NCBI RefSeq assembly: GCF_900107625.1
Contig: NZ_FNQK01000022.1
Location: 1 to 53,239, forward strand
Length of the DNA stretch: 53,239 bases
Direction: 5' to 3'
Source: Bizionia paragorgiae
GTDB lineage: Bacteria; Bacteroidota; Bacteroidia; Flavobacteriales; Flavobacteriaceae
Shown here piece after piece: positions 16,392-24,081 of this stretch. The first letter of the stretch is position 1; every line of letters starts with the position of its first letter. The translations under genes and the position numbers were made by a program. Below the pieces are notes generated by a model, which searched no databases, was not told the DNA's origin, and was given only the letters and a program-made list of their open reading frames with translations.

Positions 16392-17432
16392 ATGGCAGAA
16401 CAAAAAAAAGACATACGGGCATTAACAAAGGAACAGCTTCGTGCATTCTTCGAAAAAGAAGGAGATAAAGCCTTTAGGGGTAATCAGGTTTATGAATGGT
16501 TATGGAGCAAAGGAGCTCATAGCTTTGAGGATATGACCAATTTATCTTTAGAAGCTCGTGAGATGTTGGCTGATAACTTTGTGATTAATCACATTAAAGT
16601 CGATACCATGCAACGCAGTAGTGATGGTACGGTTAAAAATGCAGTACGATTACACGATGGTTTAATCGTGGAGTCGGTTTTAATTCCTACAGCAAATAGA
16701 ACCACAGCTTGTGTTTCTAGTCAGGTAGGATGTAGTTTAGATTGTAAGTTTTGCGCTACTTCGCGTTTAAAACGTATGCGTAACCTTAATCCTGATGAAA
16801 TTTACGATCAAGTTGTGGCTATCGATAACGAAAGCAGATTGTATTTTGACAGGCCCCTAAGTAATATCGTCTTTATGGGAATGGGAGAGCCTTTAATGAA
16901 CTATAACAATGTTATTAAGGCTATCGACAAGATTACATCACCGGAAGGCTTAGGGATGTCGCCTAAGCGTATTGTGGTGTCCACTTCTGGAGTGCCTAAG
17001 ATGATTAAGAAAATGGCTGATGACGAAGTGAAATTTAACTTAGCAGTTTCCTTACACTCGGCAATCGATGAGGTGAGAACAGAAATCATGCCTTTTAATG
17101 AGCATTTTCCATTAAAAGATTTACGAGAGGCTTTAGAATATTGGTATGCTAAAACAGAACGTAAGATTACATACGAATATGTTGTTTGGAAAGGTATAAA
17201 CGACAGTCAGAAAGATATTGATGCTTTAGTTCAATTCTGTAAGTATGTGCCGTGTAAAGTGAATATTATAGAGTATAACCCTATTGATGATGGGCAGTTT
17301 CAGCAAGCCGATAATCAAGCATTGGATAATTATATCTACCATTTAGAAAAAAATAGAATTGTTGTAAACGTACGACGAAGTCGAGGAAAAGATATTGATG
17401 CAGCCTGCGGACAATTAGCTAATAAGAGCTAG
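16392..17432 (+). CDS. rlmN: 23S rRNA (adenine2503-C2)-methyltransferase RlmN
   Basis: This radical-SAM enzyme methylates C2 of A2503 in 23S rRNA and A37 in some tRNAs. The 346-residue protein has the cluster motif CSLDCKFC, preceded by ACVSSQVG, and VFMGMGEPLMN. Its C-terminal VNVRRSRGKDIDAACGQL contains the methyl-carrying cysteine region. A start 72 bases further upstream is open, but it lies before the promoter -7 box and inside the queA terminator region, so the ATG at 16392 (MAEQKKDIRA) is the start. The mRNA would be nearly leaderless. Confidence 0.95.
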   Translation: MAEQKKDIRALTKEQLRAFFEKEGDKAFRGNQVYEWLWSKGAHSFEDMTNLSLEAREMLADNFVINHIKVDTMQRSSDGTVKNAVRLHDGLIVESVLIPTANRTTACVSSQVGCSLDCKFCATSRLKRMRNLNPDEIYDQVVAIDNESRLYFDRPLSNIVFMGMGEPLMNYNNVIKAIDKITSPEGLGMSPKRIVVSTSGVPKMIKKMADDEVKFNLAVSLHSAIDEVRTEIMPFNEHFPLKDLREALEYWYAKTERKITYEYVVWKGINDSQKDIDALVQFCKYVPCKVNIIEYNPIDDGQFQQADNQALDNYIYHLEKNRIVVNVRRSRGKDIDAACGQLANKS

Positions 17433-17451
17433 TTAACCTTGGATATAAAAT

Positions 17452-17481
17452 AAAAAAGCGACCTTGTGGTCGCTTTTTTTT
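17452..17481. terminator. Bidirectional terminator between rlmN and T9SS cargo gene
   Basis: GCGACC (17458-17463) pairs with GGTCGC (17468-17473) around TTGT, with A6 before and T8 after. It serves both converging genes. Confidence 0.85.
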
Positions 17482-17498
17482 GTGCTCGGTTAAAAGGA

Positions 17499-18716
17499 TT
17501 AATTCTTAATTATCTTTAAAACTTTTGCTTTTCCGTCGATAAACACTTTTACTAAATACACCCCGTCTTGGAAACCAGACATGTCAATATATTCTGTTTT
17601 CTTAGATAGTGGTTGATTTAATGTTTCTTGTCCTAAAATATTGTTAATTTGAATGCTTGTAAATCCAGCATCAATTGCAGAATTCAATTTTAAAACGTCT
17701 GTGTTTTTATTGTAAAAATAAGAGAATCCATTTGATGTAAATTTATCAGTACTCAAAGTAGAGGTGATATTAGAATCAAATAGTAAAATGAATCCAGTTG
17801 CTCCAGCTCCAAAACTACGGTAAGCAATGTGGTAGTCACCAGTAGAACTAGGTGTAAATTGATGAATCTCTTCGTAAGCTTGAGTTTCCAAATCAGCAAA
17901 CGCTATAACATCTGGGATGTTAGCATTAGAGAACAAAGTTGCTACCTGGGTGGCTGTAGAGCTTGGGCCGTCTATAATAAACGCTTCTAAGCTTCCAGAG
18001 CCTCCTGTTGTATTAAAACGGCTAACAACTTCGTAAGGAGTTCCTGCGTCTAAAGTAAAGGCTGGACTGACTAACCAATCGTTTTTAGTACCAGTTGCAG
18101 AATTTCCGTTGGTTGCAAATGTTTCGGGCGTACCATCTCCATCTAAATCTAAATCCTGTTGAGAGATCCAAGAAATTCCATCACCATCAACGTCTTCTTT
18201 CTCATAGCATACTAAAAAAGAATTATTATCATCAAAAGTTTCAGCAAAAGGATCTGCATAATTACAAGCAACAGCAGTTTCTGTAATTTCAAAATCAAAC
18301 CCTGCAGCATCCCATCTGTCGTCAAATACAATATAGTAAGTAGTTCCATTTGTTACTTGAAATGTTACTTCAGATAAGTAATTTCCACCATTAAGATCCA
18401 CATCATCATTGGCGCCTTCACAAACTAATGTACCACATGGTCCAGAATACACGTTAATATTTGTGTCTCCTCCAGTGTTGGCAGCAAGGTCTGTGCTTAC
18501 GGTTACCACACCGTCTAAAGTAGAGGTGTAAGAAAACCACTCGCCAGCAGTCGAAACGGGTTCATTATCACATACTAATGTTGGTGCTGTCCCATCTATT
18601 GTAGCAACAGTTGTTATTCCTGCAGTAATAGCTTGTGCAGAAGCGCAGTCGTTTTGTGCATAACTCATAAAGCTATAAGCAAATGCAGAAAGAAATAATA
18701 AAGTAATTTTTTTCAT
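17499..18716 (-). CDS. Secreted protein with T9SS type A sorting domain
   Basis: The 405-residue protein has a signal peptide (to about residue 20, ending SYAQ). A pre-peptidase-like beta domain (about 22-140) includes GEWFSYTSTLDG and TTYYIVFDDRWD. A choice-of-anchor-type jelly roll (about 150-320) includes DGDGISW and NDWLVSPAF. A C-terminal type A sorting domain (about 325-405) ends DGVYLVKVFIDGKAKVLKI. The sorting domain sends it through the T9SS outer membrane channel, after which it is cleaved. Many Asp/Asn-rich stretches (DVDGDG, DLDLDGDG) suggest calcium binding. Its function beyond adhesion-like roles cannot be told. It follows a similar gene on the same strand, but a terminator lies between them. 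Confidence 0.85.
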   Translation of the reverse strand: MKKITLLFLSAFAYSFMSYAQNDCASAQAITAGITTVATIDGTAPTLVCDNEPVSTAGEWFSYTSTLDGVVTVSTDLAANTGGDTNINVYSGPCGTLVCEGANDDVDLNGGNYLSEVTFQVTNGTTYYIVFDDRWDAAGFDFEITETAVACNYADPFAETFDDNNSFLVCYEKEDVDGDGISWISQQDLDLDGDGTPETFATNGNSATGTKNDWLVSPAFTLDAGTPYEVVSRFNTTGGSGSLEAFIIDGPSSTATQVATLFSNANIPDVIAFADLETQAYEEIHQFTPSSTGDYHIAYRSFGAGATGFILLFDSNITSTLSTDKFTSNGFSYFYNKNTDVLKLNSAIDAGFTSIQINNILGQETLNQPLSKKTEYIDMSGFQDGVYLVKVFIDGKAKVLKIIKN

Positions 18717-18811
18717 AATTTTCTGATTTTTAGATTAATAAGTTAATATAGTAAAAAAATCAATACAATTTACGCTTAATATGTTGAATAGTATTTTTTT
18801 TGCAATTGACT

Positions 18812-18844
18812 AAAAAGGCCTGCACATAGAAATGTGCAGGCCTT
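18812..18844 (-). terminator. Terminator between the two T9SS cargo genes
   Basis: A perfect 13-bp stem (AAGGCCTGCACAT at 18815-18827 with its complement at 18832-18844, loop AGAA) is followed on the minus strand by TTTTTAG. It ends the transcript of the gene at 18874-20013. Confidence 0.85.
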
Positions 18845-18873
18845 ACTTTTATTAGTAGTCTATAGATTTTATA

Positions 18874-20013
18874 CTACTGCTTTAAAACTTTAATTGTTTT
18901 AGAAGTGTTACCAATATAAACTTTAACTAAATAAACACCATCAGTTAAGCTTTTCATACTAATAGATTCTGTTTTGTTAGTTAATTTTCTATTTATTACT
19001 TTTTGTCCTAAAATAGAATACACTTCAATAGAAGAGAAAGCAACGTTAGCAGAATCTAAAGATAATTCTTTTGTGTTTTTATTATAGAAATGACTAAATG
19101 AATCTTGGGTAAAATCGCTAACTGATAAAGTAGGATCTGCTTCCGTTGTAAAGCTCCATATAGCCGAACCTACAGCTTCTCCACCTGCGTTTTTAGCAAT
19201 AATTTGCCAGTAATATAGGGTAGAGTACTCCATACCTGTTATATTAACTTGGTCATTAGGAGTGTTTCCTAATAGGTTAAGGTTATTCGCTGCATCACCT
19301 AAATAAACATCATAAGAAGTCGCAATATCTCCTGTCGCAGCTGGAGTCCAGTCAAAAGCAACTAACATATCAGGATCTGTGTCGGGGTCTGTTCCATCAG
19401 CAGGGTCGACAAAAACGTCAACAGCTCCATCAGATGGAGTCGGTGTCATAACTGGATTAGGAGCACTAACGTTAGAACTCATTAATACATTATCTAAGCG
19501 GAATAAATCGCCATCATTTTGCTCTAAAACAAAAGCAACATAAATACTTTGACCTACATAAGCAGATAAATCGATGCTTCTTGTAGAACCAGCCATTGTT
19601 GTTTGAGAATGCGCGATTTGCGCCTCAGTTTGTGTGTCTACAATAGTAAAATCGGCATGAGTGGTTTGTGTTGCAGTCGAAACTCTTACCGTGTAAATTG
19701 ATCCATATTCCGTACTACCACTATCAATACTGTCAAAAAACAATAAGGGTGCTGTTGCTAAAACGGTAAATTGTGGAGTAACAAGCCAGTCTTCAGATCT
19801 TTGCCCACCACCTAAAGCCTCCCAGACGCAAACTGCCGTTCCAGTATCAAAAGCTTCTCCTTTCCAGTTTTCTACTGTCCCTAACCCGTTAGTGCCAATA
19901 AAAGAGGTCCATCCAGCTGGAGGGAAGGCCGTGCCTTCAAAGTCTTCAGATAATTGTGCGCTAGCAGTCGCGCTTAAGAAAAGAGTAAGTAATAATAAAG
20001 TAATTTTTTGCAT
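18874..20013 (-). CDS. Secreted choice-of-anchor J / fibronectin III protein with T9SS sorting domain
   Basis: The 379-residue protein has a signal peptide (ending ASAQ, residue 19). An N-terminal cleaved-adhesin / choice-of-anchor J domain (about 20-180) includes SEDFEGTAFPPAGWTS, EDWLVTPQF and SIYVAFVLEQNDGD. A fibronectin type III-like domain (about 185-290) includes YDVYLGD, TLYYWQIIAKNAGGE and IWSFTTEADP. A type A sorting domain (about 295-379) ends DGVYLVKVYIGNTSKTIKVLK. It should be exported by T9SS and act at or outside the surface, perhaps in adhesion. Its sorting domain clearly resembles that of the neighbouring gene (YNKNT, ILGQ, KTE, DGVYLVKV). Confidence 0.87.
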   Translation of the reverse strand: MQKITLLLLTLFLSATASAQLSEDFEGTAFPPAGWTSFIGTNGLGTVENWKGEAFDTGTAVCVWEALGGGQRSEDWLVTPQFTVLATAPLLFFDSIDSGSTEYGSIYTVRVSTATQTTHADFTIVDTQTEAQIAHSQTTMAGSTRSIDLSAYVGQSIYVAFVLEQNDGDLFRLDNVLMSSNVSAPNPVMTPTPSDGAVDVFVDPADGTDPDTDPDMLVAFDWTPAATGDIATSYDVYLGDAANNLNLLGNTPNDQVNITGMEYSTLYYWQIIAKNAGGEAVGSAIWSFTTEADPTLSVSDFTQDSFSHFYNKNTKELSLDSANVAFSSIEVYSILGQKVINRKLTNKTESISMKSLTDGVYLVKVYIGNTSKTIKVLKQ

Positions 20014-20135
20014 AATTTTATTTTTTTGAATTAATTAGCTAATATACATAAAATTTTTGAAGGGATAATTCGGAATTAATATAATGTAATATTTTTCAGA
20101 CGGAATAGTTGTGTTATTTTATGAAATCTAGTGCT

Positions 20136-20164
20136 TTGGCTTCAGCTTTTATTTTGTAATTTTG
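20136..20164 (+). promoter_or_regulatory. Promoter of the polyprenyl synthetase gene
   Basis: TTG (20136-20138), 18 bases and TAATTTTG (20157-20164) match the consensus. The start site would be near 20171, which rules out the open-frame GTG at 20131 as a translation start. Confidence 0.75.
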
Positions 20165-20193
20165 AATTATTCATAAATACACCTTTTAAACTG

Positions 20194-21171
20194 TTGAAAA
20201 TCACCGAAAAAATAAAGCAGCCCATAGCCTTCGAAATGGACCTTTTCGAAAAGAAATTTCGATTAGCGATGTCTTCTAAAGTGGCTTTATTAAATAGAAT
20301 CACGCATTATATTGTAAACCGCAAAGGGAAACAAATGCGGCCAATGTTCGTGTTTTTGGTTGCGAAAATGGTATCTAAAGGAGAGGTTAAAGACCGTACC
20401 TATCGCGGTGCTTCGGTAATAGAACTTATTCACACAGCAACTCTAGTGCATGATGATGTAGTAGACGAGAGTAATTACCGCCGTGGTTTTTTCTCGGTAA
20501 ACGCGCTTTGGAAAAACAAAATTGCCGTACTTATTGGCGATTTCTTGTTATCTAAAGGTTTGTTATTGTCTATAGATAATAATGATTTCGATTTGCTTAA
20601 AATTATATCTGTCGCCGTAAGAGAAATGAGTGAAGGCGAGTTGCTTCAAATTGAAAAAGCAAGAAAATTAGACATCACCGAAGCCATTTATTACGAAATT
20701 ATTCGTCAAAAAACAGCAACCTTAATCGCCGCCTGCTGTAGTTTAGGAGCTGCTTCTGTGAAACCAGAATCTTCAGATGTAGAAACTATGCGAAAATTTG
20801 GAGAGCTTATTGGAATGGCATTTCAGATAAAAGATGATTTGTTCGATTACGGTTCTACGGCAATTGGTAAACCAGTAGGTATTGATATTAAGGAACAAAA
20901 AATGACTTTGCCTTTAATTTATGTTCTTAATACCTGTACTAAAAAAGAGAAAAAATGGTTAATCAACTCCATAAAAAATCATAATAAAGATAAAAAACGT
21001 GTCAACGAAGTTATAGATTTTGTGAAAGAAAATGGCGGTTTAGATTATGCTGTAAGTAGAATGAAAACGTTTCAGACGGAAGCTTTAGAGATTTTGGATC
21101 ACTATCCAGATTCAGAATTTAAAGAAGCGCTGCAAACTATGGTGAATTACGTTATCGAAAGAAAAAAATAA
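20194..21171 (+). CDS. Polyprenyl synthetase (trans-isoprenyl diphosphate synthase)
   Basis: This enzyme extends allylic diphosphates with isopentenyl diphosphate to make the long chain for menaquinone, and possibly other carriers. The 325-residue protein has the first aspartate-rich motif in LVHDDVVDE and the second in QIKDDLFDYG, plus GKQMRPMFVFL. I chose the TTG at 20194 (KITEKIKQPIAFEMDLFEKK), because it matches remembered relatives and lies just downstream of the promoter. A GTG at 20131 is upstream of the -7 box. The next ATG at 20236 would cut conserved residues. Chain length is not predictable here, though octaprenyl would be usual for the group. Confidence 0.9.
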   Translation: MKITEKIKQPIAFEMDLFEKKFRLAMSSKVALLNRITHYIVNRKGKQMRPMFVFLVAKMVSKGEVKDRTYRGASVIELIHTATLVHDDVVDESNYRRGFFSVNALWKNKIAVLIGDFLLSKGLLLSIDNNDFDLLKIISVAVREMSEGELLQIEKARKLDITEAIYYEIIRQKTATLIAACCSLGAASVKPESSDVETMRKFGELIGMAFQIKDDLFDYGSTAIGKPVGIDIKEQKMTLPLIYVLNTCTKKEKKWLINSIKNHNKDKKRVNEVIDFVKENGGLDYAVSRMKTFQTEALEILDHYPDSEFKEALQTMVNYVIERKK

Positions 21172-21240
21172 AAGGACTCTTGCTTGTAATCCTCATAATA
21201 GATTTTTAATGTAGTTAGCAGTTCAATAATTTTGAGAATT

Positions 21241-21272
21241 AAAAAGCCTGAAGCTAATGCTTCGGGCTTTTT
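21241..21272. terminator. Bidirectional terminator
   Basis: AAAAAGCCTGAAGC and GCTTCGGGCTTTTT form a stem (one G-T pair) around TAAT. It separates the polyprenyl synthetase gene and the converging dodecin gene. Confidence 0.85.
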
Positions 21273-21294
21273 AATATAATAAACAGGTTTTTAT

Positions 21295-21495
21295 TTAATC
21301 GACCTCAAAAGTGATTTTTACGTTCACTCTAAAGTCAACCACTTCATTGTCATTAACTCGCGCACTTTGTTCTTGAACATAAACTGAACGAATATTTTTC
21401 AGACTTTTTCCTGCGTGCTTAACTGCTTTTTTAGTTGCATCTTCCCAGCTTTTTTCTGAGTTAGCTAACACTTCAATTACTTTTAATACTGCCAT
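21295..21495 (-). CDS. Dodecin family flavin-binding protein
   Basis: Dodecins are small dodecameric proteins that bind and buffer flavins. The 66-residue product has the whole family pattern: a first strand KVIEVLANSEKSWEDATKKA, a helix with VKHAGKSLKNI, then strands VYVQEQSARV and DFRVNVKITFEVD. The trimer-facing Trp at residue 17 that stacks on flavin is present. The gene is preceded on the same strand by nfu, 107 bases away. No regulatory role is visible. Confidence 0.92.
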   Translation of the reverse strand: MAVLKVIEVLANSEKSWEDATKKAVKHAGKSLKNIRSVYVQEQSARVNDNEVVDFRVNVKITFEVD

Positions 21496-21602
21496 AATAG
21501 TTTTATTTTTTAATTAATAGTCTATTAAGGTACAAAAATTAAACGTAAAGTGTAGTGAATCAGTTAATAGTTCAAGGTAGTAAATCTTGATTTTAGATGA
21601 GC

Positions 21603-22505
21603 TTAGCCGTTTATAGCTTCAACAGTATTTACTTTACCTTTTAGCATCTCTTTTAGCATATTTTCAATACCGCTTTTAAGAGTGAAAGTAGAAGAAGGGC
21701 ATCCGCTACAAGCACCTTGCAAGATCACTTTAACGACTTTCGTATTGGGATCATAAGATTCAAATTGAATATTTCCACCATCGCTAGCAACGGCTGGTTT
21801 TACATATTCTTCTAAAATATTAATGATTTCTTTAGAGGTATCGTCTAAAGTTTCAAAATGAGCATCAATTTTTTCTGTAGTTTTTTCTAAAACTTCAGGA
21901 GCGTTTGGCGAAATAATGTCTTTGCCATTTTCAATATAACTTCTAATAAACTCTCTAAGTTCGCTAGTAATATCATTCCATTCTGCCACATCGTATTTTG
22001 TTATAGATACGTAGTTCTCGTCTATAAACACACTTTTTACAAAAGGTAAATGAAATAACTCTGTAGCTAGAGGAGAAAACTTAGCCGTGTCTATTGAAGT
22101 AAACTCGTAAGTCGCCGTTACTAATTTTTTGTTAGCAACAAATTTTATTACGGATGGGTTTGGTGTGCTTTCAGCATACACCGTAACAGGAACTTTTTTT
22201 GGCTTAGCATCTTCTTCAACAGCAATACCACCATTGTTTAAATAGTCCTCTATTTGTGTGGCAACTTCCTGTTCAACAGCGTCCCATTCTACAATGTTAA
22301 AACGCTCGACTGCAATAAAATTACTAGTGATATATACTTTTTTTACAAATGGTAAATAGAATAACTGTTGTGCTAAAGGCGATGATTGGGCTTCGTCTAT
22401 GTTATTAAATTCAAAACTTTGGTGCTGAGTTATAAATTTATTTAATTCAAATTTAACAATTGAATTATTTGATGTTTTTTGAATGGATACTTTAAAAGAA
22501 TTCAT
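21603..22505 (-). CDS. nfu: Nfu-type iron-sulfur cluster carrier with two N-terminal domains
   Basis: This protein carries Fe-S clusters from the assembly machinery to targets. The 300-residue protein has two Nfu N-terminal domains in tandem (about 1-95 and 105-200) and a C-terminal NifU-like domain (about 215-300) with the ligand motif GACSGCPSS (Cys265, Cys268). The two N-terminal copies share SPLAQQLFYLPFVKKVYI versus SPLATELFHLPFVKSVFI. The first copy has lost the TPNPS motif kept by the second (STPNPSVIKF). The duplication is known in Bacteroidota as far as I recall. It sits alone between dodecin and the divergent porP gene. Confidence 0.9.
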   Translation of the reverse strand: MNSFKVSIQKTSNNSIVKFELNKFITQHQSFEFNNIDEAQSSPLAQQLFYLPFVKKVYITSNFIAVERFNIVEWDAVEQEVATQIEDYLNNGGIAVEEDAKPKKVPVTVYAESTPNPSVIKFVANKKLVTATYEFTSIDTAKFSPLATELFHLPFVKSVFIDENYVSITKYDVAEWNDITSELREFIRSYIENGKDIISPNAPEVLEKTTEKIDAHFETLDDTSKEIINILEEYVKPAVASDGGNIQFESYDPNTKVVKVILQGACSGCPSSTFTLKSGIENMLKEMLKGKVNTVEAING

Positions 22506-22666
22506 TTGAATATATTTTTTTGCAAAAATACTAAAAGAAAAGCATAGATATCCATATATTTGGTTTTTAAAGTGTTTTCAATTCGTCGAAGATTTAGGTA
22601 TTTGGACTAAATCATTTTAAATTGAAACCTTTAACAAACGAATTCAAAAAATAAGAAGTAAATTCA

Positions 22667-22674
22667 TATATTTG
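22667..22674 (+). promoter_or_regulatory. Promoter -7 box of porP/sprF-type gene and structured leader
   Basis: TATATTTG matches TAnnTTTG. The leader to the ATG at 22769 is about 90 bases and can fold: TTTATTAT and ATAATAAA (about 22707-22735) form an 8-bp hairpin, followed by AGATCGCTATCT. A second TATATTTG lies at 22555-22562. Confidence 0.5.
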
Positions 22675-22768
22675 ACTACGTTTATAATTTATTTAACAAT
22701 TCGGAGTTTATTATTAAGGATAGGATGATAATAAATAGTTAGATCGCTATCTCCTTTAAAGAAAGATT

Positions 22769-23779
22769 ATGAGATTACAAAAGTTACTAATATTAGCTGT
22801 TTCTGTGTTTTTTTGCTCGCAATTTGCTAATGCCCAAGAAGGGCTTCCAATTTATTCTGATTATTTAACAGATAACTATTATTTAATTCACCCCTCTATG
22901 GCCGGTGTAGCAAACTGTTCTAAGATTAGAATAACAGGTAGACAACAGTGGTTTGGTGATGATAATGCGCCTAAACTTTTAACAGCTAGTGTTAACGGAC
23001 GTATAGGTGATACGCAATCGGGAATAGGAGGTATTGTATATTCTGATAAAAACGGTTTTCATTCGCAAACAGGAGCTTATTTTACCTATGCTCACCATAT
23101 ATTATTCTCAAGAAGTGAAGTAGATTTAAATATGTTATCGTTTGGATTGAGTGCTGGTGCAGTGCAATATAAATTAGACGAGACTTCATTTTTATTTGAT
23201 GGTCCAGATCCAATTATTGGAGGAATTGAGCAATCGGCGACAAACTTTAATGTTGATTTTGGATTCTCTTATCACTTATACGAGTTTTATGCGCATGCTA
23301 CCGTAAAGAACCTTTTAAAGAATGAAGGCGTTAACTTTAACGAGCAAGGTATTAGCTACGATAATTTAAGAACGTATTTATTTTCTGTCGGAAATACATT
23401 CTCTAAGTACAATAGCGAATGGAGCTTTGAACCTTCAGCGATGTTTATGTATAGAGATGCGACTGAAGAGGCTTCTATAGATGTTAACTTAAAGGCTTAT
23501 AAGCAAATGGAATTTGGTAAACTTTGGGGAGGATTATCTTACCGTAGAAGTTTAGACGGTGCGGAATTTGTTGATGGTTCTGGAGTGAACAGTCAGAAAT
23601 TACAATATATAACACCACTTTTAGGTGTGGATTTAAACAACTTTGTATTTGCATACACTTATAGTTACCAAGCGAATTCAGTAGTGTTTAACAATGGTGG
23701 TTTTCACCAAATAACATTAGGATATAACTTTGGTTGTAAGAGAGAACGTTACAGTTGTAACTGTCCAGCAATTAACTAA
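22769..23779 (+). CDS. PorP/SprF family outer membrane protein (T9SS-associated)
   Basis: Members of this family help T9SS substrates leave or attach to the surface. The 336-residue protein has a signal peptide ending NAQ (residue 22), then the family start EGLPIYSDYLTDNYYLIHPSMAG and a 14-strand-like barrel pattern with RRSLDGAEF and an aromatic-rich C-terminal half. The last 12 residues, CKRERYSCNCPA, are Cys-rich, which is common among these proteins. Such genes often sit beside large adhesins, but here it stands alone, ending in a terminator. Its cargo partner is therefore not identified. Confidence 0.88.
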   Translation: MRLQKLLILAVSVFFCSQFANAQEGLPIYSDYLTDNYYLIHPSMAGVANCSKIRITGRQQWFGDDNAPKLLTASVNGRIGDTQSGIGGIVYSDKNGFHSQTGAYFTYAHHILFSRSEVDLNMLSFGLSAGAVQYKLDETSFLFDGPDPIIGGIEQSATNFNVDFGFSYHLYEFYAHATVKNLLKNEGVNFNEQGISYDNLRTYLFSVGNTFSKYNSEWSFEPSAMFMYRDATEEASIDVNLKAYKQMEFGKLWGGLSYRRSLDGAEFVDGSGVNSQKLQYITPLLGVDLNNFVFAYTYSYQANSVVFNNGGFHQITLGYNFGCKRERYSCNCPAIN

Positions 23780-23802
23780 CAATTATAATAGTATAGTAAA
23801 AA

Positions 23803-23830
23803 CCCCGATAACTCGTTATCGGGGTTTTTT
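23803..23830 (+). terminator. Terminator of the PorP/SprF gene
   Basis: CCCCGATAAC (23803-23812) pairs perfectly with GTTATCGGGG (23815-23824) and is followed by TTTTTT. The rest of the 302-base gap up to 24081 has no feature I can support; it contains a short open frame on the minus strand that I rejected, and an ATAAGCGGCTT stretch near 23879. Confidence 0.85.
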
Positions 23831-24081
23831 ATGCCCTTTTGTTTGCTCAGGTCTAAGTGTGCTTAAAAGCGTGTTTTTTATAAGCGGCTTTTTATGTTGA
23901 AATAAAAAACAGTATTGAGTAACAGCCTGTATTAATTGAGTATAAGTAGCGCTATATTGCGTGAAGCCTCTCATTTTGTTCTGCCATTCATGATTTTCAA
24001 GTTTCGTCATTTTATTTTAAACTTAAAAGTGCGTAAGTTTATCTCATTGAAATTAACGACACTTAAGGGTCGTGGTATATA

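Noticed and set aside
20131-20193. Longer N-terminus of the polyprenyl synthetase from a GTG at 20131
   Set aside because: The consensus promoter at 20136-20164 lies inside this stretch, and the extra residues do not resemble the family.
23816-24010. 64-codon minus-strand frame downstream of the PorP/SprF gene
   Set aside because: Its end lies in the terminator hairpin, it has no recognisable promoter or family match, and it is short. It could be a real small gene but I cannot support it.
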